From Bhargavaea cecembensis (GTDB lineage Bacteria; Bacillota; Bacilli; Bacillales_A; Planococcaceae), in assembly GCF_001619585.1 (NCBI RefSeq), contig NZ_LQNT01000011.1, positions 1-64,000 of the forward strand: a stretch of 64,000 bases of DNA, read 5' to 3'. Positions 1 to 9,383 of the stretch are shown here, piece after piece. The position numbers and the translations under genes were made by a program. The notes beneath the pieces were generated by a model. The model saw nothing but the letters and a program-made list of their open reading frames with translations, searched no databases and was not told the origin of the DNA. Position 1 is the stretch's first letter. Every line of letters begins with the position of its first letter.

Positions 1-96
1 TACTTTAAAGCTGGCATATCTTGCGATATATCCGATATCATTTGTTCCGTTCTCCCGACGGGGTCGGGTTCTGGGAACTCATTTCATCAGCGTTTT

Positions 97-114
97 GCTG
101 TTCAGTTTTCAAGG
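97..114 (-). promoter_or_regulatory. rRNA leader/spacer boxA-like element
   Basis: Read on the minus strand, downstream of the tRNA-Gly gene, this is CCTTGAAAACTGAACAGC. Such a segment is typical of the leader or spacer just ahead of 16S or 23S rRNA genes in Bacillales. The tRNA cluster therefore probably runs into an rRNA operon beyond position 1. The rRNA itself is not in the window. Confidence 0.6.
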
Positions 115-131
115 TTCATTAGAAATAAAAA

Positions 132-205
132 TGGAGCGGGTGAAGGGAATCGAACCCTCATCATCAGCTTGGAAGGCTGAGGTTTTACCACTAAACTACA
201 CCCGC
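132..205 (-). tRNA. tRNA-Gly (TCC)
   Basis: A full cloverleaf with encoded CCA. The anticodon loop reads CTTCCAA with anticodon TCC, and the T-arm contains GGTTCGATTCC. It is the last tRNA of the minus-strand cluster before the rRNA leader. Confidence 0.95.
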
Positions 206-209
206 AAAG

Positions 210-286
<77 letters not shown>

Positions 287-304
287 ACATCTTATTAAAA
301 TAAA

Positions 305-392
<88 letters not shown>

Positions 393-457
393 ATGTGTAA
401 ATGTGATTCGGTTTTTAAGAAGCTGTTTTGTTCGCTTTCGTTCCAGCGACAAGATTT

Positions 458-486
458 ATTATATAACCTTGAGCTTGGAAAGTCAA
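458..486 (-). promoter_or_regulatory. Sigma-A promoter inside the tRNA cluster
   Basis: On the minus strand TTGACT is followed by a 17-nt spacer and a perfect TATAAT. It lies between tRNA-Lys and tRNA-Leu, so the Leu-Arg-Gly-(rRNA) part can be transcribed separately from the upstream tRNAs. Confidence 0.85.
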
Positions 487-524
487 CAACTTTTTTCAAC
501 TTTTTTAAACCGTTTTTTAAAGGG

Positions 525-600
525 TGGTGAGCCATGCAGGGCTCGAACCTGCGACCCTCTGATTAAAAGTCAGATGCTCTACCAACTGAGCTAATGGCTC
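525..600 (-). tRNA. tRNA-Lys (TTT)
   Basis: A cloverleaf with encoded CCA. The anticodon loop is CTTTTAA with anticodon TTT. The acceptor stem begins GAGCCAT. Confidence 0.95.
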
Positions 601-635
601 GCATATCATCCTTCAGCCATTGGCTTCAGAATAAA

Positions 636-711
636 TGGCGGTCCCGACGGGAATCGAACCCGCGATCTCCTGCGTGACAGGCAGGCATGTTAACCGCTAC
701 ACCACGGGACC
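636..711 (-). tRNA. tRNA-Asp (GTC)
   Basis: A cloverleaf with encoded CCA. The acceptor pair is GGTCCCG/CGGGACC and the anticodon loop CTGTCAC gives GTC. Confidence 0.95.
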
Positions 712-773
712 ACCTATGTATGAAAGGGAATTTCCGGACGGTCCGGCAAGCCTGCCGTCCGTTCCCTTTATGA

Positions 774-845
774 TGACCCCTACGGGATTCGAACCCGTGT
801 TACCGCCGTGAAAGGGCGGTGTCTTAACCGCTTGACCAAGGGGCC
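774..845 (-). tRNA. tRNA-Glu (TTC)
   Basis: A cloverleaf with anticodon loop CTTTCAC (TTC). The 3' end reads discriminator A followed by TCA, so CCA is not encoded and must be added after transcription, unlike the other five tRNAs. It is the first gene of the cluster. Confidence 0.93.
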
Positions 846-910
846 ATATTCAGTGTCTCAAGACCGCTCAGCCGCTCAGGCTTTCGTGTGATCTCTTGTC
901 GACTTGTCCT

Positions 911-939
911 ATTATAGGGGGCATACGAAAAAACGTCAA
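911..939 (-). promoter_or_regulatory. Sigma-A promoter of the tRNA cluster
   Basis: On the minus strand TTGACG, a 17-nt spacer and a perfect TATAAT sit about 65 nt upstream of tRNA-Glu. The near-consensus elements fit a strongly expressed stable-RNA operon. Confidence 0.9.
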
Positions 940-970
940 CACTTTTCGCCAAGTTTTTTATAAAAATATC

Positions 971-1012
971 AAAACCCTTACCAGACAACGGTTTTCCGCT
1001 GTCCTGCAAGGG
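971..1012 (-). terminator. Intrinsic terminator after sprT
   Basis: Just past the sprT stop the minus strand forms a long stem (CCCTT...AAGGG with ACAGCGG/CCGTTGT) around an AAAA loop. It is followed by TTTTGATATTTTT. Confidence 0.75.
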
Positions 1013-1020
1013 CTATTCCT

Positions 1021-1476
1021 TCAACTCTCTTCGACTTTTTGAATGCGTCCCCGACATTTTCCGCAACGGTAGCGGCTCGTGTCCATCCGGATTTTCCTCA
1101 TATACGTCTGGCCGCAATCCGTACAGCGGTACTGGTGCCTCGCTTTCCTCCTGGCCGGTTCCCTGATGACCGAACAGTGTCTCGGCGCTCTGGTCTGCCT
1201 TAGCAGTTCCCGGAAGTCCCTGTCCCGGTGACGGTATCCCTTCCCTTCTATATGAAGGTGATAATGGCACAGCTCATGTTTGATGATGCCGGTCAGCTCA
1301 TCCAGGCCGTACTTCCTGTAGGCTTCCGGATTGATTTCGATGTCATGGTCGTGGAGCCGGTACCTGCCGCCCGTGGTCCGGAGCCTCGGGTTAAAGTATA
1401 CCCTGTGGCGGAACGGGCGCCCGAACGATTCCTGTGAAATCGATTCGGTCAGAAGCTGGAGTTCCCGTTCATCCAC
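1021..1476 (-). CDS. SprT-like zinc metalloprotease-fold protein (YdcK family)
   Basis: This 151-residue protein matches the SprT-like family, of unclear function in Bacilli. It has a zinc-binding HELCHYHLH motif near residue 67 and a C-terminal zinc ribbon with two CxxC-type pairs (CTDC and CGKC). The start overlaps the end of tex by 8 nt, so the two genes are co-transcribed, as in the B. subtilis ydcI-ydcK region. The ribosome-binding site is weak, and translation may be coupled to tex. A terminator follows directly. Whether it has protease activity cannot be told from sequence. Confidence 0.88.
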   Translation of the reverse strand: MDERELQLLTESISQESFGRPFRHRVYFNPRLRTTGGRYRLHDHDIEINPEAYRKYGLDELTGIIKHELCHYHLHIEGKGYRHRDRDFRELLRQTRAPRHCSVIREPARRKARHQYRCTDCGQTYMRKIRMDTSRYRCGKCRGRIQKVEES

Positions 1477-3964
1477 GGCGGCTTCCGCTCCCCTTCTTTT
1501 CTGCAGGATCGATCATCGTCAGCGAGATCTTCGAGGCGGCCGGGTCGACCGATTCAATCCATACTGCCACGGTGTCCCCCGGCTGCACAATTTCTCCCGG
1601 GTCATTTACGCGTACAGGAGCCATTTTGGAAATATGGACGAGTCCGTCTTTCTCTGCCCCCACGTCAACAAATGCACCATATGGCTGCAGCCGGCGCACG
1701 TGTCCCTTCACTTGAGTACCCGGCTCAAGTTCGGTGAGTTTTTTTACATTGCGTTTTCTTTCCTTCGGCTGGCGTTTCCGCTCTTCTGCCCGCTTCTTCT
1801 TTTCTTCTTCCTCCGCGGGGCTGAGCATGGTGAGGGAAATCCGTCCTTTTTCCCGGTCAACGTCATCAATGATGACCGCGACGACGTCCCCGGGCGCCAT
1901 CATATCCAGCGGATGGCGGACACGGCCGGTGCTCATTTTCGTTACATGGAGCAGGCCATCCTCTCCGACCCCAATATCGATAAATGCACCAAAGTCCACG
2001 ACGTTGCGCACTGTCCCTTCCATCTCCATGCCGCGCTTCAGGTCCTTGAGCGTCAGCACTTCCTTCCTTAGGAGAGGCTGCGGGAATTCATCCCGCGGGT
2101 CGCGGTTCGGGCGGCTCAGCGTCTCAATGATGTCCCGGACGGTCACTTCCCCCGCTCCGGAAGCTGCAGCCACTTCCTCTGCATTCAGTTTGGCCAGTGC
2201 TTCCGCAGCATGCTCCGTTCCGATTTCCTTCTTATCCAATCCTGCCGCCTGCAGGATCTCTTCCGCAAGACCGTAGCTTTCCGGGTGAACACCTGTTGCA
2301 TCCAAAGGGTTTTTCGCTCCCGGGACGCGCAGGAAGCCGATCGCCTGCTCATATGTCTTGGCACCGAGGCGGGGCACTTTTTTCAATTGTGTCCGGGAGC
2401 TGAACCGTCCGAGCTCGTCACGGGCCGCCACGATATTGTCCGCAACCGTGCGGGACAGGCCGGATACGTGCTGCAGGAGTGACGCGGATGCCGTGTTCAC
2501 ATCGACGCCCACCCGGTTTACCGCAGTCTCGACGACAAAGTCCAGCTGCTCCCCGAGATTCTTCTGGGAGACGTCATGCTGATACTGGCCGACCCCGACC
2601 GATTTCGGCTCGATCTTCACCAGTTCCGATAAAGGGTCCTGCAGGCGGCGCGCAATTGACACGGCGCTTCTCTGCTCGACCTGAAGATCCGGAAATTCGC
2701 GGCGCGCTTCGTCCGACGCGGAATAGACACTTGCCCCCGCTTCATTCACAATCACATACGACGCTCCGCCGTCCGCCTCCTTCAGGCAGTCTGCGATAAA
2801 CTGCTCGGTTTCGCGGGATGCTGTTCCATTGCCGATTGCAATGATCGATACCGGGTACTGACGGAGAAGTGTGAGCACTTTATTTTTCGCGCCTTCCGTA
2901 TCCGACGACGTATGAGGATAGATGACGCCAAGCTCAAGCAGACGGCCGGTATCGCTCACGACAGCCAGCTTGCAGCCGGTCCGGTACGCAGGGTCCACGC
3001 CGAGGACGGTCTTGCCTCTCATCGGGGGCTGCAGCAGGAGTCGCTTCAGGTTCTCTGAAAAGATCATGATGGCCTGTTCTTCCGCCTTCTCGGTCAGTTC
3101 ACCACGGATCTCCCTTTCGATGGACGGAAGGAGAAGACGCTTGAAAGCGTCGGCCGCCGCCTCTGCCGCTTCGGCTGCCGCAGGGGAGCCCGGGCGGCGC
3201 ACGTAAGAGCGGCGGATATCTTCGACGAGACGCTCTTCCGGAGCTGCAACAGACACCTTCAGTACGCCCGTCTTTTCGCCGCGGTTCACCGCAAGGACAC
3301 GGTGAGGCTTGATCTGCCTGATCGGCTCTTCATATTCATAGTACATCTCAAAGACGCCTTTCGGATCTTCGGCATCTTTTTTCCGGTTTGTAACGATCAG
3401 TCCATCACGCCGGATCGCGCCACGGATCCTGTCGCGGACCGATGCATCATCCGAGATTCGCTCCGCAATGATGTCCCGTGCACCGGCAAGTGCCGCCTCT
3501 GCATCAGGCACCTCTTTATCCGCATTGATAAATTGGCTGGCCAGGTCAGCGGGACGCTCCTTCGTGTCAGAGAGTAGCAGGTCGGCAAGCGGCTCGAGCC
3601 CGCGTTCTTTTGCCGCAGTCGCCCGGGTCTTCCGCTTTTTCTGATAAGGGCGGTACAAGTCCTCCACCCGCTGCAGCACATCAGCACCGCGGATCGCTTT
3701 TTCCAGATCGCCGTCCAGTTTCCCCTGTTCCGAAATGATGCGGATGACTTCCTCTTTCCGCTCCTCCAGCTGGGCGAGATATCGGTGGGCGTCTTCGACC
3801 GCCTTGATCTGCACTTCATCGAGTTCGCCCGTCGCTTCTTTCCGGTAGCGGGCGATAAACGGTACGGTCTTGCCCTCACCGAGCAGACCGATCACCGCCT
3901 GGGCCTGTGCCGGCCGCACACCTGCACGCGCCGCCGTGTTCTGGATCAATTCTCTTTCCTGCAT
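1469..3964 (-). CDS. tex: Tex family RNA-binding transcription accessory protein with two C-terminal S1 domains
   Basis: The protein has 831 residues from the ATG at 3964, which follows the Shine-Dalgarno AAAGGGTGAG. The Tex core is complete: N-terminal helical region, YqgF-like nuclease-fold domain ([11 protein letters not shown]) and HhH segment. A typical Tex is about 720-780 residues with one S1 domain. Here an S1 domain at about residues 645-714 is followed by a charged Lys/Glu/Arg linker and a second S1 domain at about 745-818. Both carry the GAF(I/V)D-(I/V)G and GL(L/V)H signatures. Tex proteins bind nucleic acid and affect transcription and RNA handling. The extra S1 is the unusual feature. 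Confidence 0.93.
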   Translation of the reverse strand: MQERELIQNTAARAGVRPAQAQAVIGLLGEGKTVPFIARYRKEATGELDEVQIKAVEDAHRYLAQLEERKEEVIRIISEQGKLDGDLEKAIRGADVLQRVEDLYRPYQKKRKTRATAAKERGLEPLADLLLSDTKERPADLASQFINADKEVPDAEAALAGARDIIAERISDDASVRDRIRGAIRRDGLIVTNRKKDAEDPKGVFEMYYEYEEPIRQIKPHRVLAVNRGEKTGVLKVSVAAPEERLVEDIRRSYVRRPGSPAAAEAAEAAADAFKRLLLPSIEREIRGELTEKAEEQAIMIFSENLKRLLLQPPMRGKTVLGVDPAYRTGCKLAVVSDTGRLLELGVIYPHTSSDTEGAKNKVLTLLRQYPVSIIAIGNGTASRETEQFIADCLKEADGGASYVIVNEAGASVYSASDEARREFPDLQVEQRSAVSIARRLQDPLSELVKIEPKSVGVGQYQHDVSQKNLGEQLDFVVETAVNRVGVDVNTASASLLQHVSGLSRTVADNIVAARDELGRFSSRTQLKKVPRLGAKTYEQAIGFLRVPGAKNPLDATGVHPESYGLAEEILQAAGLDKKEIGTEHAAEALAKLNAEEVAAASGAGEVTVRDIIETLSRPNRDPRDEFPQPLLRKEVLTLKDLKRGMEMEGTVRNVVDFGAFIDIGVGEDGLLHVTKMSTGRVRHPLDMMAPGDVVAVIIDDVDREKGRISLTMLSPAEEEEKKKRAEERKRQPKERKRNVKKLTELEPGTQVKGHVRRLQPYGAFVDVGAEKDGLVHISKMAPVRVNDPGEIVQPGDTVAVWIESVDPAASKISLTMIDPAEKKGSGSRRG

Positions 3965-4090
3965 CACTCTCACCCTTTCGTTCCAATGCTCTACCCGTCC
4001 ACTTTATCATAAACGGCTCTGCATACCGCAGATTGCCCCATGCCGGTATTCACTTGAGAGAATCGCACCGTTTCAATCCCGTTTGGACCC

Positions 4091-4153
4091 GAATGTGAAG
4101 CAAGCCGTTCCGAATGTGAAGAATACGGCTCTGAATGTGAAGAAAAGCAATTG
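4091..4153 (-). repeat. Array of three 21-bp units, core CTTCACATTC
   Basis: Three consecutive units of exactly 21 bp each start with GAATGTGAAG on the plus strand (CTTCACATTC on the minus strand). They are separated by 11 variable bases. The array lies just beyond the rsbX terminator, upstream of tex. The same core recurs at 51799-51903, and in both places it has the same orientation relative to the preceding gene. Confidence 0.85.
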
Positions 4154-4181
4154 CCGGCCCCAGCCGACTTAATTTCAAAAC

Positions 4182-4214
4182 AAAAAACCTGCTCCGCAGG
4201 TTCAGCGGAGCAGG
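4182..4214 (-). terminator. Intrinsic terminator overlapping the rsbX stop
   Basis: On the minus strand CCTGCTCCGC / GCGGAGCAGG form a perfect 10-bp stem followed by six T. The left arm encodes the last codons of rsbX, so the hairpin contains the stop codon. Confidence 0.92.
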
Positions 4215-4801
4215 CATCCTGCGATATACGTCGCATCATCGCCGTGCTTGAGGGTTTCAAACACTTTCTCATAAAGTTCATACGGGCCTGCACTGTTTTG
4301 CATGAATGCCTTCGGGCTTCGGATATCGACGCCGTCTGAGTGCAGAAGGAAAAGGTCTCCCGGGCCGTACCCATAGCCCTGTGTGCGGAGTTTCTGCGGG
4401 CGTCCGGACAAATAGCCCATCACCGGCAGCGGATAGATCATCTTGTCATCCGAACGCCGGTACAGATAAAACCGCACGTTGCCGACACAGCTGTATTCAA
4501 TCGTGGACGTCTTGAAATACGCCTTAATGATCGCGACGGCCGCTCCCCGCTTCTGATGCATATGCATGTTGCACCGGCTGAGGAGCTGGTCGATAGATTC
4601 ATCGTGGTGGCGCTCCAGGATCTCCGGAACGATTTCAGCCGATTCCCTCGCAATCGGCCCGTTTCCGAGTCCGTCCGCGATCGCGCACAGGAAATAGTCG
4701 TCATTGGTGAAGGTATAGTACACATCGCCCGATTCGTGATTTCCCGGCTTAGCTTCCTGGTAGATGTACGCTTCCACGCGGTCGTCCTTCAGAATCTTCA
4801 A
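4202..4801 (-). CDS. rsbX: RsbX, PP2C-type phosphatase of the sigma-B pathway
   Basis: This 199-residue protein has the SpoIIE/PP2C fold with the metal-binding motif AIADGLGNGP near residue 42 and HSDGVD near residue 154. In B. subtilis RsbX dephosphorylates RsbS and RsbR and so resets the stressosome. The start is a TTG that overlaps the sigB stop (TTGA), implying translational coupling. It is the last gene of the rsb-sigB operon and ends inside a terminator hairpin. Confidence 0.93.
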   Translation of the reverse strand: MKILKDDRVEAYIYQEAKPGNHESGDVYYTFTNDDYFLCAIADGLGNGPIARESAEIVPEILERHHDESIDQLLSRCNMHMHQKRGAAVAIIKAYFKTSTIEYSCVGNVRFYLYRRSDDKMIYPLPVMGYLSGRPQKLRTQGYGYGPGDLFLLHSDGVDIRSPKAFMQNSAGPYELYEKVFETLKHGDDATYIAGCLLR

Positions 4802-5583
4802 GACGACCCACCACCTGCCGCCGCAATGGCTTCCTGCAGTTTTTTGATTGCCTTCCGCTGAAGCCTGGATACGTGCATCTGAGAAATGCCGAGGCGTTCC
4901 CCCGCCTCCTTCTGGCTCATCTGTTCGATATATGTAAACTGGATGATCTGCTTTTCGCGCTCGGAAAGGACATTGAGCGCTTCAGCCACGATCAGACGCT
5001 GGTCCGTCATTTCGTAGCCGTCATCCGTATCCCCGATAATATCGAACAGAGTGACGGTACTGCCGTCGGAATCCGCCTCAAGCGAATGATCCATGGACAG
5101 GGCCTGATAGCTCCTCCCCATTTCCATCGCTTCAAGCACATCGTCTTCTTCCACCTCGAGATAATCCGCAATCTCCTGCACTTTCGGCGATCGCTGAAGC
5201 TCATTTGTCAGCGTCTCCGCAGCAGACTTGATTTTCGGGCCGAGTTCCTTGATCCTGCGCGGCACATGGACTGCCCACGTCTTGTCACGGAGGAACCGCT
5301 TGATCTCGCCGATGATCGTCGGTACGGCGAATGCCTCAAAACTGCGGCCGTAGTCCGGATCGTAGCGGCGGATGGCGCCAAGAAGACCGAGCATTCCAAC
5401 CTGTACGATATCTTCGTGGTACGATTTCCCGTTGGAGTATTTGCGGGCGATCGACTGGACAAGCCGCTCATAGTGGAGAACGAGATTTGTCTGTGCTGCC
5501 TCATCTCCACTTTCCTGGTATGCCCTGATCCAGTCCAGCACCTGTTCTTTTGCATTGGAATCAGGAGGAGACTGTTTCGACAT
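4798..5583 (-). CDS. sigB: RNA polymerase sigma factor SigB
   Basis: This 261-residue protein is the general stress sigma factor. Region 2 is visible (EDIVQVGMLGLLGAIRRYDP), followed by region 3 and a region 4 helix-turn-helix (QKEAGERLGISQMHVSRLQ). It directs polymerase to GTTTAA-N13/14-GGGTAT promoters. Such sites are seen in this window ahead of rsbV and of three small genes. The start overlaps rsbW by 23 nt and the stop overlaps rsbX, as in other Bacillales operons. Confidence 0.97.
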   Translation of the reverse strand: MSKQSPPDSNAKEQVLDWIRAYQESGDEAAQTNLVLHYERLVQSIARKYSNGKSYHEDIVQVGMLGLLGAIRRYDPDYGRSFEAFAVPTIIGEIKRFLRDKTWAVHVPRRIKELGPKIKSAAETLTNELQRSPKVQEIADYLEVEEDDVLEAMEMGRSYQALSMDHSLEADSDGSTVTLFDIIGDTDDGYEMTDQRLIVAEALNVLSEREKQIIQFTYIEQMSQKEAGERLGISQMHVSRLQRKAIKKLQEAIAAAGGGSS

Positions 5584-6034
5584 CCTTTTCCACCTGCTCT
5601 CCGCCGAGATATTTGGTCATAAAGACGGTGACCCCTTCATCATGGTGGATTTTAATCTCGTCCATCAGCGTTTCGATCAGGTAGAGGCCGAGACCCCCTT
5701 CCCGGAGGAACATGCCCTCTTCATGATCATGATAAGGTCCCACGCTCTTTTTCGTTTCCTCGAAGTCGAAGCTCTGACCATGGTCGGCCACCATGATCTC
5801 CATCCGGTCTTCATACAGTGCGCAGCCGACGACGACTTCACCTTCCTCGCCGTCCTTGTATGCGTGCTGCACCGCATTCGTGATGGCCTCGCTCGATGCG
5901 ATTTTCATGTCCTCGATGTCGTCATACGTGAAGCCGAGCCGGCTTGCGAGGCCGGAGATCGTGAGCCGCGCCACGCCCACATATTGGGCCTTGGCCGGCA
6001 CACGGATCTCCACGTAGTCATACGGTTGCATCAT
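5561..6034 (-). CDS. rsbW: RsbW, anti-sigma-B factor and serine kinase
   Basis: RsbW is a GHKL-fold kinase that sequesters SigB and phosphorylates RsbV. The N-box (SEAITNAVQHAYK) and ATP-lid motifs (VADHGQSFD and GGLGLYLI) are present. I place the start at the ATGATG at 6034, where GGTGGG lies at the right distance and the N-terminus matches the family. An upstream ATG at 6085 would add 17 residues absent from homologues. The gene overlaps the 3' end of rsbV and the 5' end of sigB. Confidence 0.95.
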   Translation of the reverse strand: MMQPYDYVEIRVPAKAQYVGVARLTISGLASRLGFTYDDIEDMKIASSEAITNAVQHAYKDGEEGEVVVGCALYEDRMEIMVADHGQSFDFEETKKSVGPYHDHEEGMFLREGGLGLYLIETLMDEIKIHHDEGVTVFMTKYLGGEQVEKDVETVSS

Positions 6035-6368
6035 TGAACCCACCTTTACCTTCTTGTTGTCCTTCAATATCCATGACCTCGACAAGTCCTGTGATATCGA
6101 ACAGCCGCTTGAGCCGCGGCGAAAGCCCGGTGATTTTTACGTGGCCGCCGTTTTCCTTCACCTGTTTGAAGTAACCGACGAAGACGCCGAGCCCCGTGCT
6201 GTCCATATATTCTACATCCGACAAATCAATCTCGGCCTTCATGCCTTCTTGAACGGGATGCTCAGCCAGCTTCTCGCGAAGGACCGGAGCCGTAAATGCA
6301 TCGATTTCACCGACGACTTTAAAATGCTGCACACTGTTTTCCTCACACAAATCAACTTGTAGATTCAT
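6018..6368 (-). CDS. rsbV: RsbV, anti-anti-sigma factor
   Basis: This 116-residue STAS protein binds RsbW and frees SigB when dephosphorylated. The phosphorylatable serine lies in EYMDSTGLGVF (about Ser57, equivalent to Ser56 in B. subtilis). The ATG at 6368 follows GAGGTG at 5 nt, which favours it over a GTG two codons upstream. A sigma-B promoter lies about 75 nt upstream, giving the usual positive autoregulation of rsbV-rsbW-sigB-rsbX. Confidence 0.95.
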   Translation of the reverse strand: MNLQVDLCEENSVQHFKVVGEIDAFTAPVLREKLAEHPVQEGMKAEIDLSDVEYMDSTGLGVFVGYFKQVKENGGHVKITGLSPRLKRLFDITGLVEVMDIEGQQEGKGGFNDATV

Positions 6369-6442
6369 TTCCACACCTCTTCTTTAATTTCTCAATCTAT
6401 AATCCTAAATCCATAATTCCGTTTGAAGACAACATGAAGGCT

Positions 6443-6467
6443 TTACCCCTTCTGATGAAATTCAAAC
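6443..6467 (-). promoter_or_regulatory. Sigma-B promoter ahead of rsbV
   Basis: The minus strand reads GTTTGA, 13 nt, GGGTAA, close to the sigma-B consensus. It lies just beyond the rsbU stop, at the position where the autoregulatory sigma-B promoter of the B. subtilis operon lies. Confidence 0.85.
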
Positions 6468-6472
6468 ATCCA

Positions 6473-7474
6473 TTATTCTTTTTTCAAGATTACGAGGGAG
6501 AAATCGTCCTGGAGCTGGAACCCCTGCATACGGTCCAATTCCGCGAAAACGTGTTCCGCCATTTCCTGAGCGGGACGGTCCTTCACACTGCTGATGATCT
6601 CGAGGATGGTGTCCTTTTCGACAAAGCCCTCGGGTGTCCGTGCTTCGGTCACCCCGTCGGTCATGATGGCGATGAAATCATCACGGTCCAGGACCACACT
6701 TCCCTCCTCATATCGGGCTTCCGGCGATACACCGAGAAGAAGCCCTTTGGCATCAAGCTCCACAAAACGGTTTTCCGACGCCCGGTAATGGAGTGCCGGC
6801 TCATGCCCGGCAGATGCATAGGAGAACGTGGAGCTCTTAGCGTCATAGCGGCCGTACATCATGGTCACGAACATCGAGTCGTTGACGCTTTTTTCGACGA
6901 TCCGGTTGATGACCGAAAGAACGCCGGATGGCCCGTCGGACGAGTGGCTGGCACTGTCCATGCCGAATTTGACCATCGACATGCAGAGAGCGGCCGGAAT
7001 GCCCTTGCCCATAACATCGGCGACGGCCACGCCCGCCTCATCCATATCGTTTCCTACAAAGTAGATATAATCCCCGCTCATCGTACGGGACGGTACGGTC
7101 ACATAGCCGAGATCCATGCCTTCGACGACCGGGATCTTCGTTTTGAGAAGCGTCTCCTGGACCTTCGAAGCCACTTCCATCTCCAGTTGCATTTCTTCCT
7201 GACGCTTGACGAGAGACTGATGTTCTTTCAGCGCGAGGCCGTAGCGGATCATCATTTCGATGAGGAAATCGAAAGAATGCCAGACTTTCGATGGAAGGCC
7301 CGGCAACACATCCTTGAGGGCGGATTTATGTATGCTGATGACCTCCTCAGGCGAAATGTCCTGCTCGATCAGCTTGCGGCTGAATGCCTCTCCCATATAT
7401 AAGTTCTGTTCTGATTGGTTCTCCAGGTACTGCCTCAAAATCTCTTTATATTCTTTTTCCGTCTGCTGAGGCAT
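6473..7474 (-). CDS. rsbU: RsbU, PP2C phosphatase activating sigma-B
   Basis: This 333-residue protein has an N-terminal RsbT-binding domain (about residues 1-85) and a C-terminal PP2C/SpoIIE domain. Metal-binding signatures are GDYIYFVG, VADVMGKGIPAA and AIMTDGVTEA. When bound by RsbT it dephosphorylates RsbV. The gene follows rsbT by 17 nt and is the last gene before the internal sigma-B promoter. Confidence 0.95.
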   Translation of the reverse strand: MPQQTEKEYKEILRQYLENQSEQNLYMGEAFSRKLIEQDISPEEVISIHKSALKDVLPGLPSKVWHSFDFLIEMMIRYGLALKEHQSLVKRQEEMQLEMEVASKVQETLLKTKIPVVEGMDLGYVTVPSRTMSGDYIYFVGNDMDEAGVAVADVMGKGIPAALCMSMVKFGMDSASHSSDGPSGVLSVINRIVEKSVNDSMFVTMMYGRYDAKSSTFSYASAGHEPALHYRASENRFVELDAKGLLLGVSPEARYEEGSVVLDRDDFIAIMTDGVTEARTPEGFVEKDTILEIISSVKDRPAQEMAEHVFAELDRMQGFQLQDDFSLVILKKE

Positions 7475-7491
7475 ATAAATTCATCCCCCTG

Positions 7492-7899
7492 TCAGCGGAG
7501 CCATTTGATTGCGGTGATCTTTGTGCCTTTGCCGCGTTCGGTATCAATCCGAAAATCGTCCATCAGACGTTTGACTCCCGGCATACCGGCACCGAGTCCC
7601 CCGGAAGTCGAATATCCGTCTTCCATCACTTTTCTTACATCGGGGATGCCCGGGCCTTCGTCGGAAGCAATGATGGCAATTCCGAACAGACCGTCTTCGT
7701 TCAGACGTTCGATCTCGATCTTTCCGGCTCCTGCATATAAATATATATTTCTTGCGAGTTCACTGATTGCTGTCGTAATACGGGCCTGGTCAACGGTGCC
7801 GAAGCCGACTTTCTTTGCTTCGTTCCGGCCCAGCTGCCGCGCAGCAACAATGTCCCATTCCGTATGGATGTCAACTGAAGACCGGTACGCCATCGTCAA
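7492..7899 (-). CDS. rsbT: RsbT, stressosome serine/threonine kinase
   Basis: This 135-residue GHKL kinase has an N-box ([14 protein letters not shown]) and the ATP-binding motif [10 protein letters not shown]. It phosphorylates RsbS and RsbR in the stressosome, is released on stress and activates RsbU. Its start overlaps the rsbS stop by 4 nt. Confidence 0.95.
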   Translation of the reverse strand: MTMAYRSSVDIHTEWDIVAARQLGRNEAKKVGFGTVDQARITTAISELARNIYLYAGAGKIEIERLNEDGLFGIAIIASDEGPGIPDVRKVMEDGYSTSGGLGAGMPGVKRLMDDFRIDTERGKGTKITAIKWLR

Positions 7900-8258
7900 G
7901 CCTCCAATTCTTGTTGCAGTTTGTCCATTCCGTTTTCGAGATCAAGGGCCGTCATGACATTCTCAAGACGGATTCCGAGTTCGATAAGCGTAATGGCGAC
8001 GGCCGGCTGGATGCCGGTGATGACAACTTTGGCACCCATGAGGCCGGACATGCTGATCACGTCGCCGAGTACCTTTGCGATAAAGGAATCGATGAAGTCA
8101 ATCGGCGTCAGGTCAATGACGACACCCTTGGCCGATGTGTCATGCAGCTTTTTCAGAAGATCTTCCTGGAATTGGATTGCAGTCTGGTCGTCCAGTTCCC
8201 ATTGGAGCGAGACGATCAGGATCTCGTTGAGCTTGAGGATCGGGATACGCATATTCAC
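7896..8258 (-). CDS. rsbS: RsbS, stressosome scaffold STAS protein
   Basis: This 120-residue STAS-domain protein sequesters RsbT in the stressosome. The phosphoserine site lies in [13 protein letters not shown] (about Ser58, equivalent to Ser59). A GTG at 8258 overlaps the rsbR stop (GTGA) and is 7-8 nt from GGAGGTGG, so it is preferred to the ATG two codons later. Confidence 0.94.
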   Translation of the reverse strand: MNMRIPILKLNEILIVSLQWELDDQTAIQFQEDLLKKLHDTSAKGVVIDLTPIDFIDSFIAKVLGDVISMSGLMGAKVVITGIQPAVAITLIELGIRLENVMTALDLENGMDKLQQELEA

Positions 8259-9085
8259 TGTTCATCCACCTCCACGATTTTTCGATTTGTAAGTGCCAGA
8301 GCTTCCTGCATGCCCCGCTGAAGTGTACTGGTCGTCGTAAAGTCTTCAAGGCTGATTCCAAGCGCCACAATCGTCTGGGCGATTTCCGGACGGATGCCGA
8401 CCAGCATGCAGCGTGCCCCGACGAGTCGGACCGCATCGGCTGCCTGGATGATGTGGTGGGCGACCATCGTATCTACTACGGGAACACTGGTGATGTCGAG
8501 CAGCACCACTTCCGCACGTTGGCGGACGACCCCCTCCAGAAGGTTTTCCATAATGAGCTTGGCCCGTTCCGTATCAATCGTACCGACGAGCGGCATGACG
8601 GAAATCTTGTCGAACACCGGAATCAGGGAAGCCGACAGTTCCTGCAAGGCGATTTTCTGAAGATTGACCGTACGTTCCCAGGTGTGGGAATACATTTCGA
8701 CGACTTCCTGCCGGAGCGGCTTGATCCAGTTGTTCAGGATATCGAAGTACTCGGCCACATTGCTGTCATCCAGGATTTCGGCCTTCCGAAGAAGATCATA
8801 GAGCGTATCCGAGAAGTTCTCAATCGCCTTCATGACGAGCGAAATCGACCAGCCGAGCCGGACGATACGTTCGGAAAAGTTATGAAGCTTTTCATCATAT
8901 TGGTTCGAGTCCTCGGTCAGGCTCGACACGATGAGGTCTGCAAAGTCCCGGCTTGTCCGCTCGATGACCTCTTCCGGCATGATATGAAAGAATTTTTCAC
9001 CATGCTCATCTTTCATGCGCGTTTTCCAACTGTCGATAATCTCTTCAAGGTGAGTCTCGACAAACTGAGGAACTTTTCTATACAT
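8255..9085 (-). CDS. rsbR: RsbR, stressosome sensor protein
   Basis: This 276-residue protein has an N-terminal non-haem globin-like sensor (about 1-140), a linker helix and a C-terminal STAS domain (about 155-270). Thr172 (in TIDTERAK) and Thr206 (in VPVVDT) match the two RsbT phosphorylation sites, Thr171 and Thr205, of B. subtilis RsbRA. It is the first gene of the rsbRSTUVW-sigB-rsbX operon. AAGGGGG precedes the ATG. A terminator after ndoA separates it from the toxin-antitoxin genes. Confidence 0.95.
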   Translation of the reverse strand: MYRKVPQFVETHLEEIIDSWKTRMKDEHGEKFFHIMPEEVIERTSRDFADLIVSSLTEDSNQYDEKLHNFSERIVRLGWSISLVMKAIENFSDTLYDLLRKAEILDDSNVAEYFDILNNWIKPLRQEVVEMYSHTWERTVNLQKIALQELSASLIPVFDKISVMPLVGTIDTERAKLIMENLLEGVVRQRAEVVLLDITSVPVVDTMVAHHIIQAADAVRLVGARCMLVGIRPEIAQTIVALGISLEDFTTTSTLQRGMQEALALTNRKIVEVDEQ

Positions 9086-9336
9086 GGCTCTGGTGGCCCC
9101 CTTTTACGGACTGTTCTCTTCATTGTAACGAAAATATAGCCGGAACACACTCATTTTGCCGGAGATGAAGATCCATATAAAATTAAGAAATATGGGCAGA
9201 TCGGAGAATCACGCCATTTGTCCTTTGCCGGAACGGCTTGAATCAACTATCCAGCATAATTATCCCACAAAAGCATCAAACCATCGCATTCCAAATGAAG
9301 GGATGCGGAAGTCCTGTTTTCGCAATAATATTACAC

Positions 9337-9364
9337 AAAAAAACCGGCCGGCAATGCCGGTCGG
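9337..9364 (-). terminator. Intrinsic terminator after ndoA
   Basis: The minus strand forms CCGACCGG/CCGGCCGG around CATTG, with one mismatch, followed by seven T. It isolates the alr-ndoAI-ndoA transcript from rsbR. In the remaining stretch to rsbR (9086-9336) I see only a weak TACAAT -10 candidate for the rsb operon. Confidence 0.8.
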
Positions 9365-9383
9365 CGTTTTTAGATATGTATGC

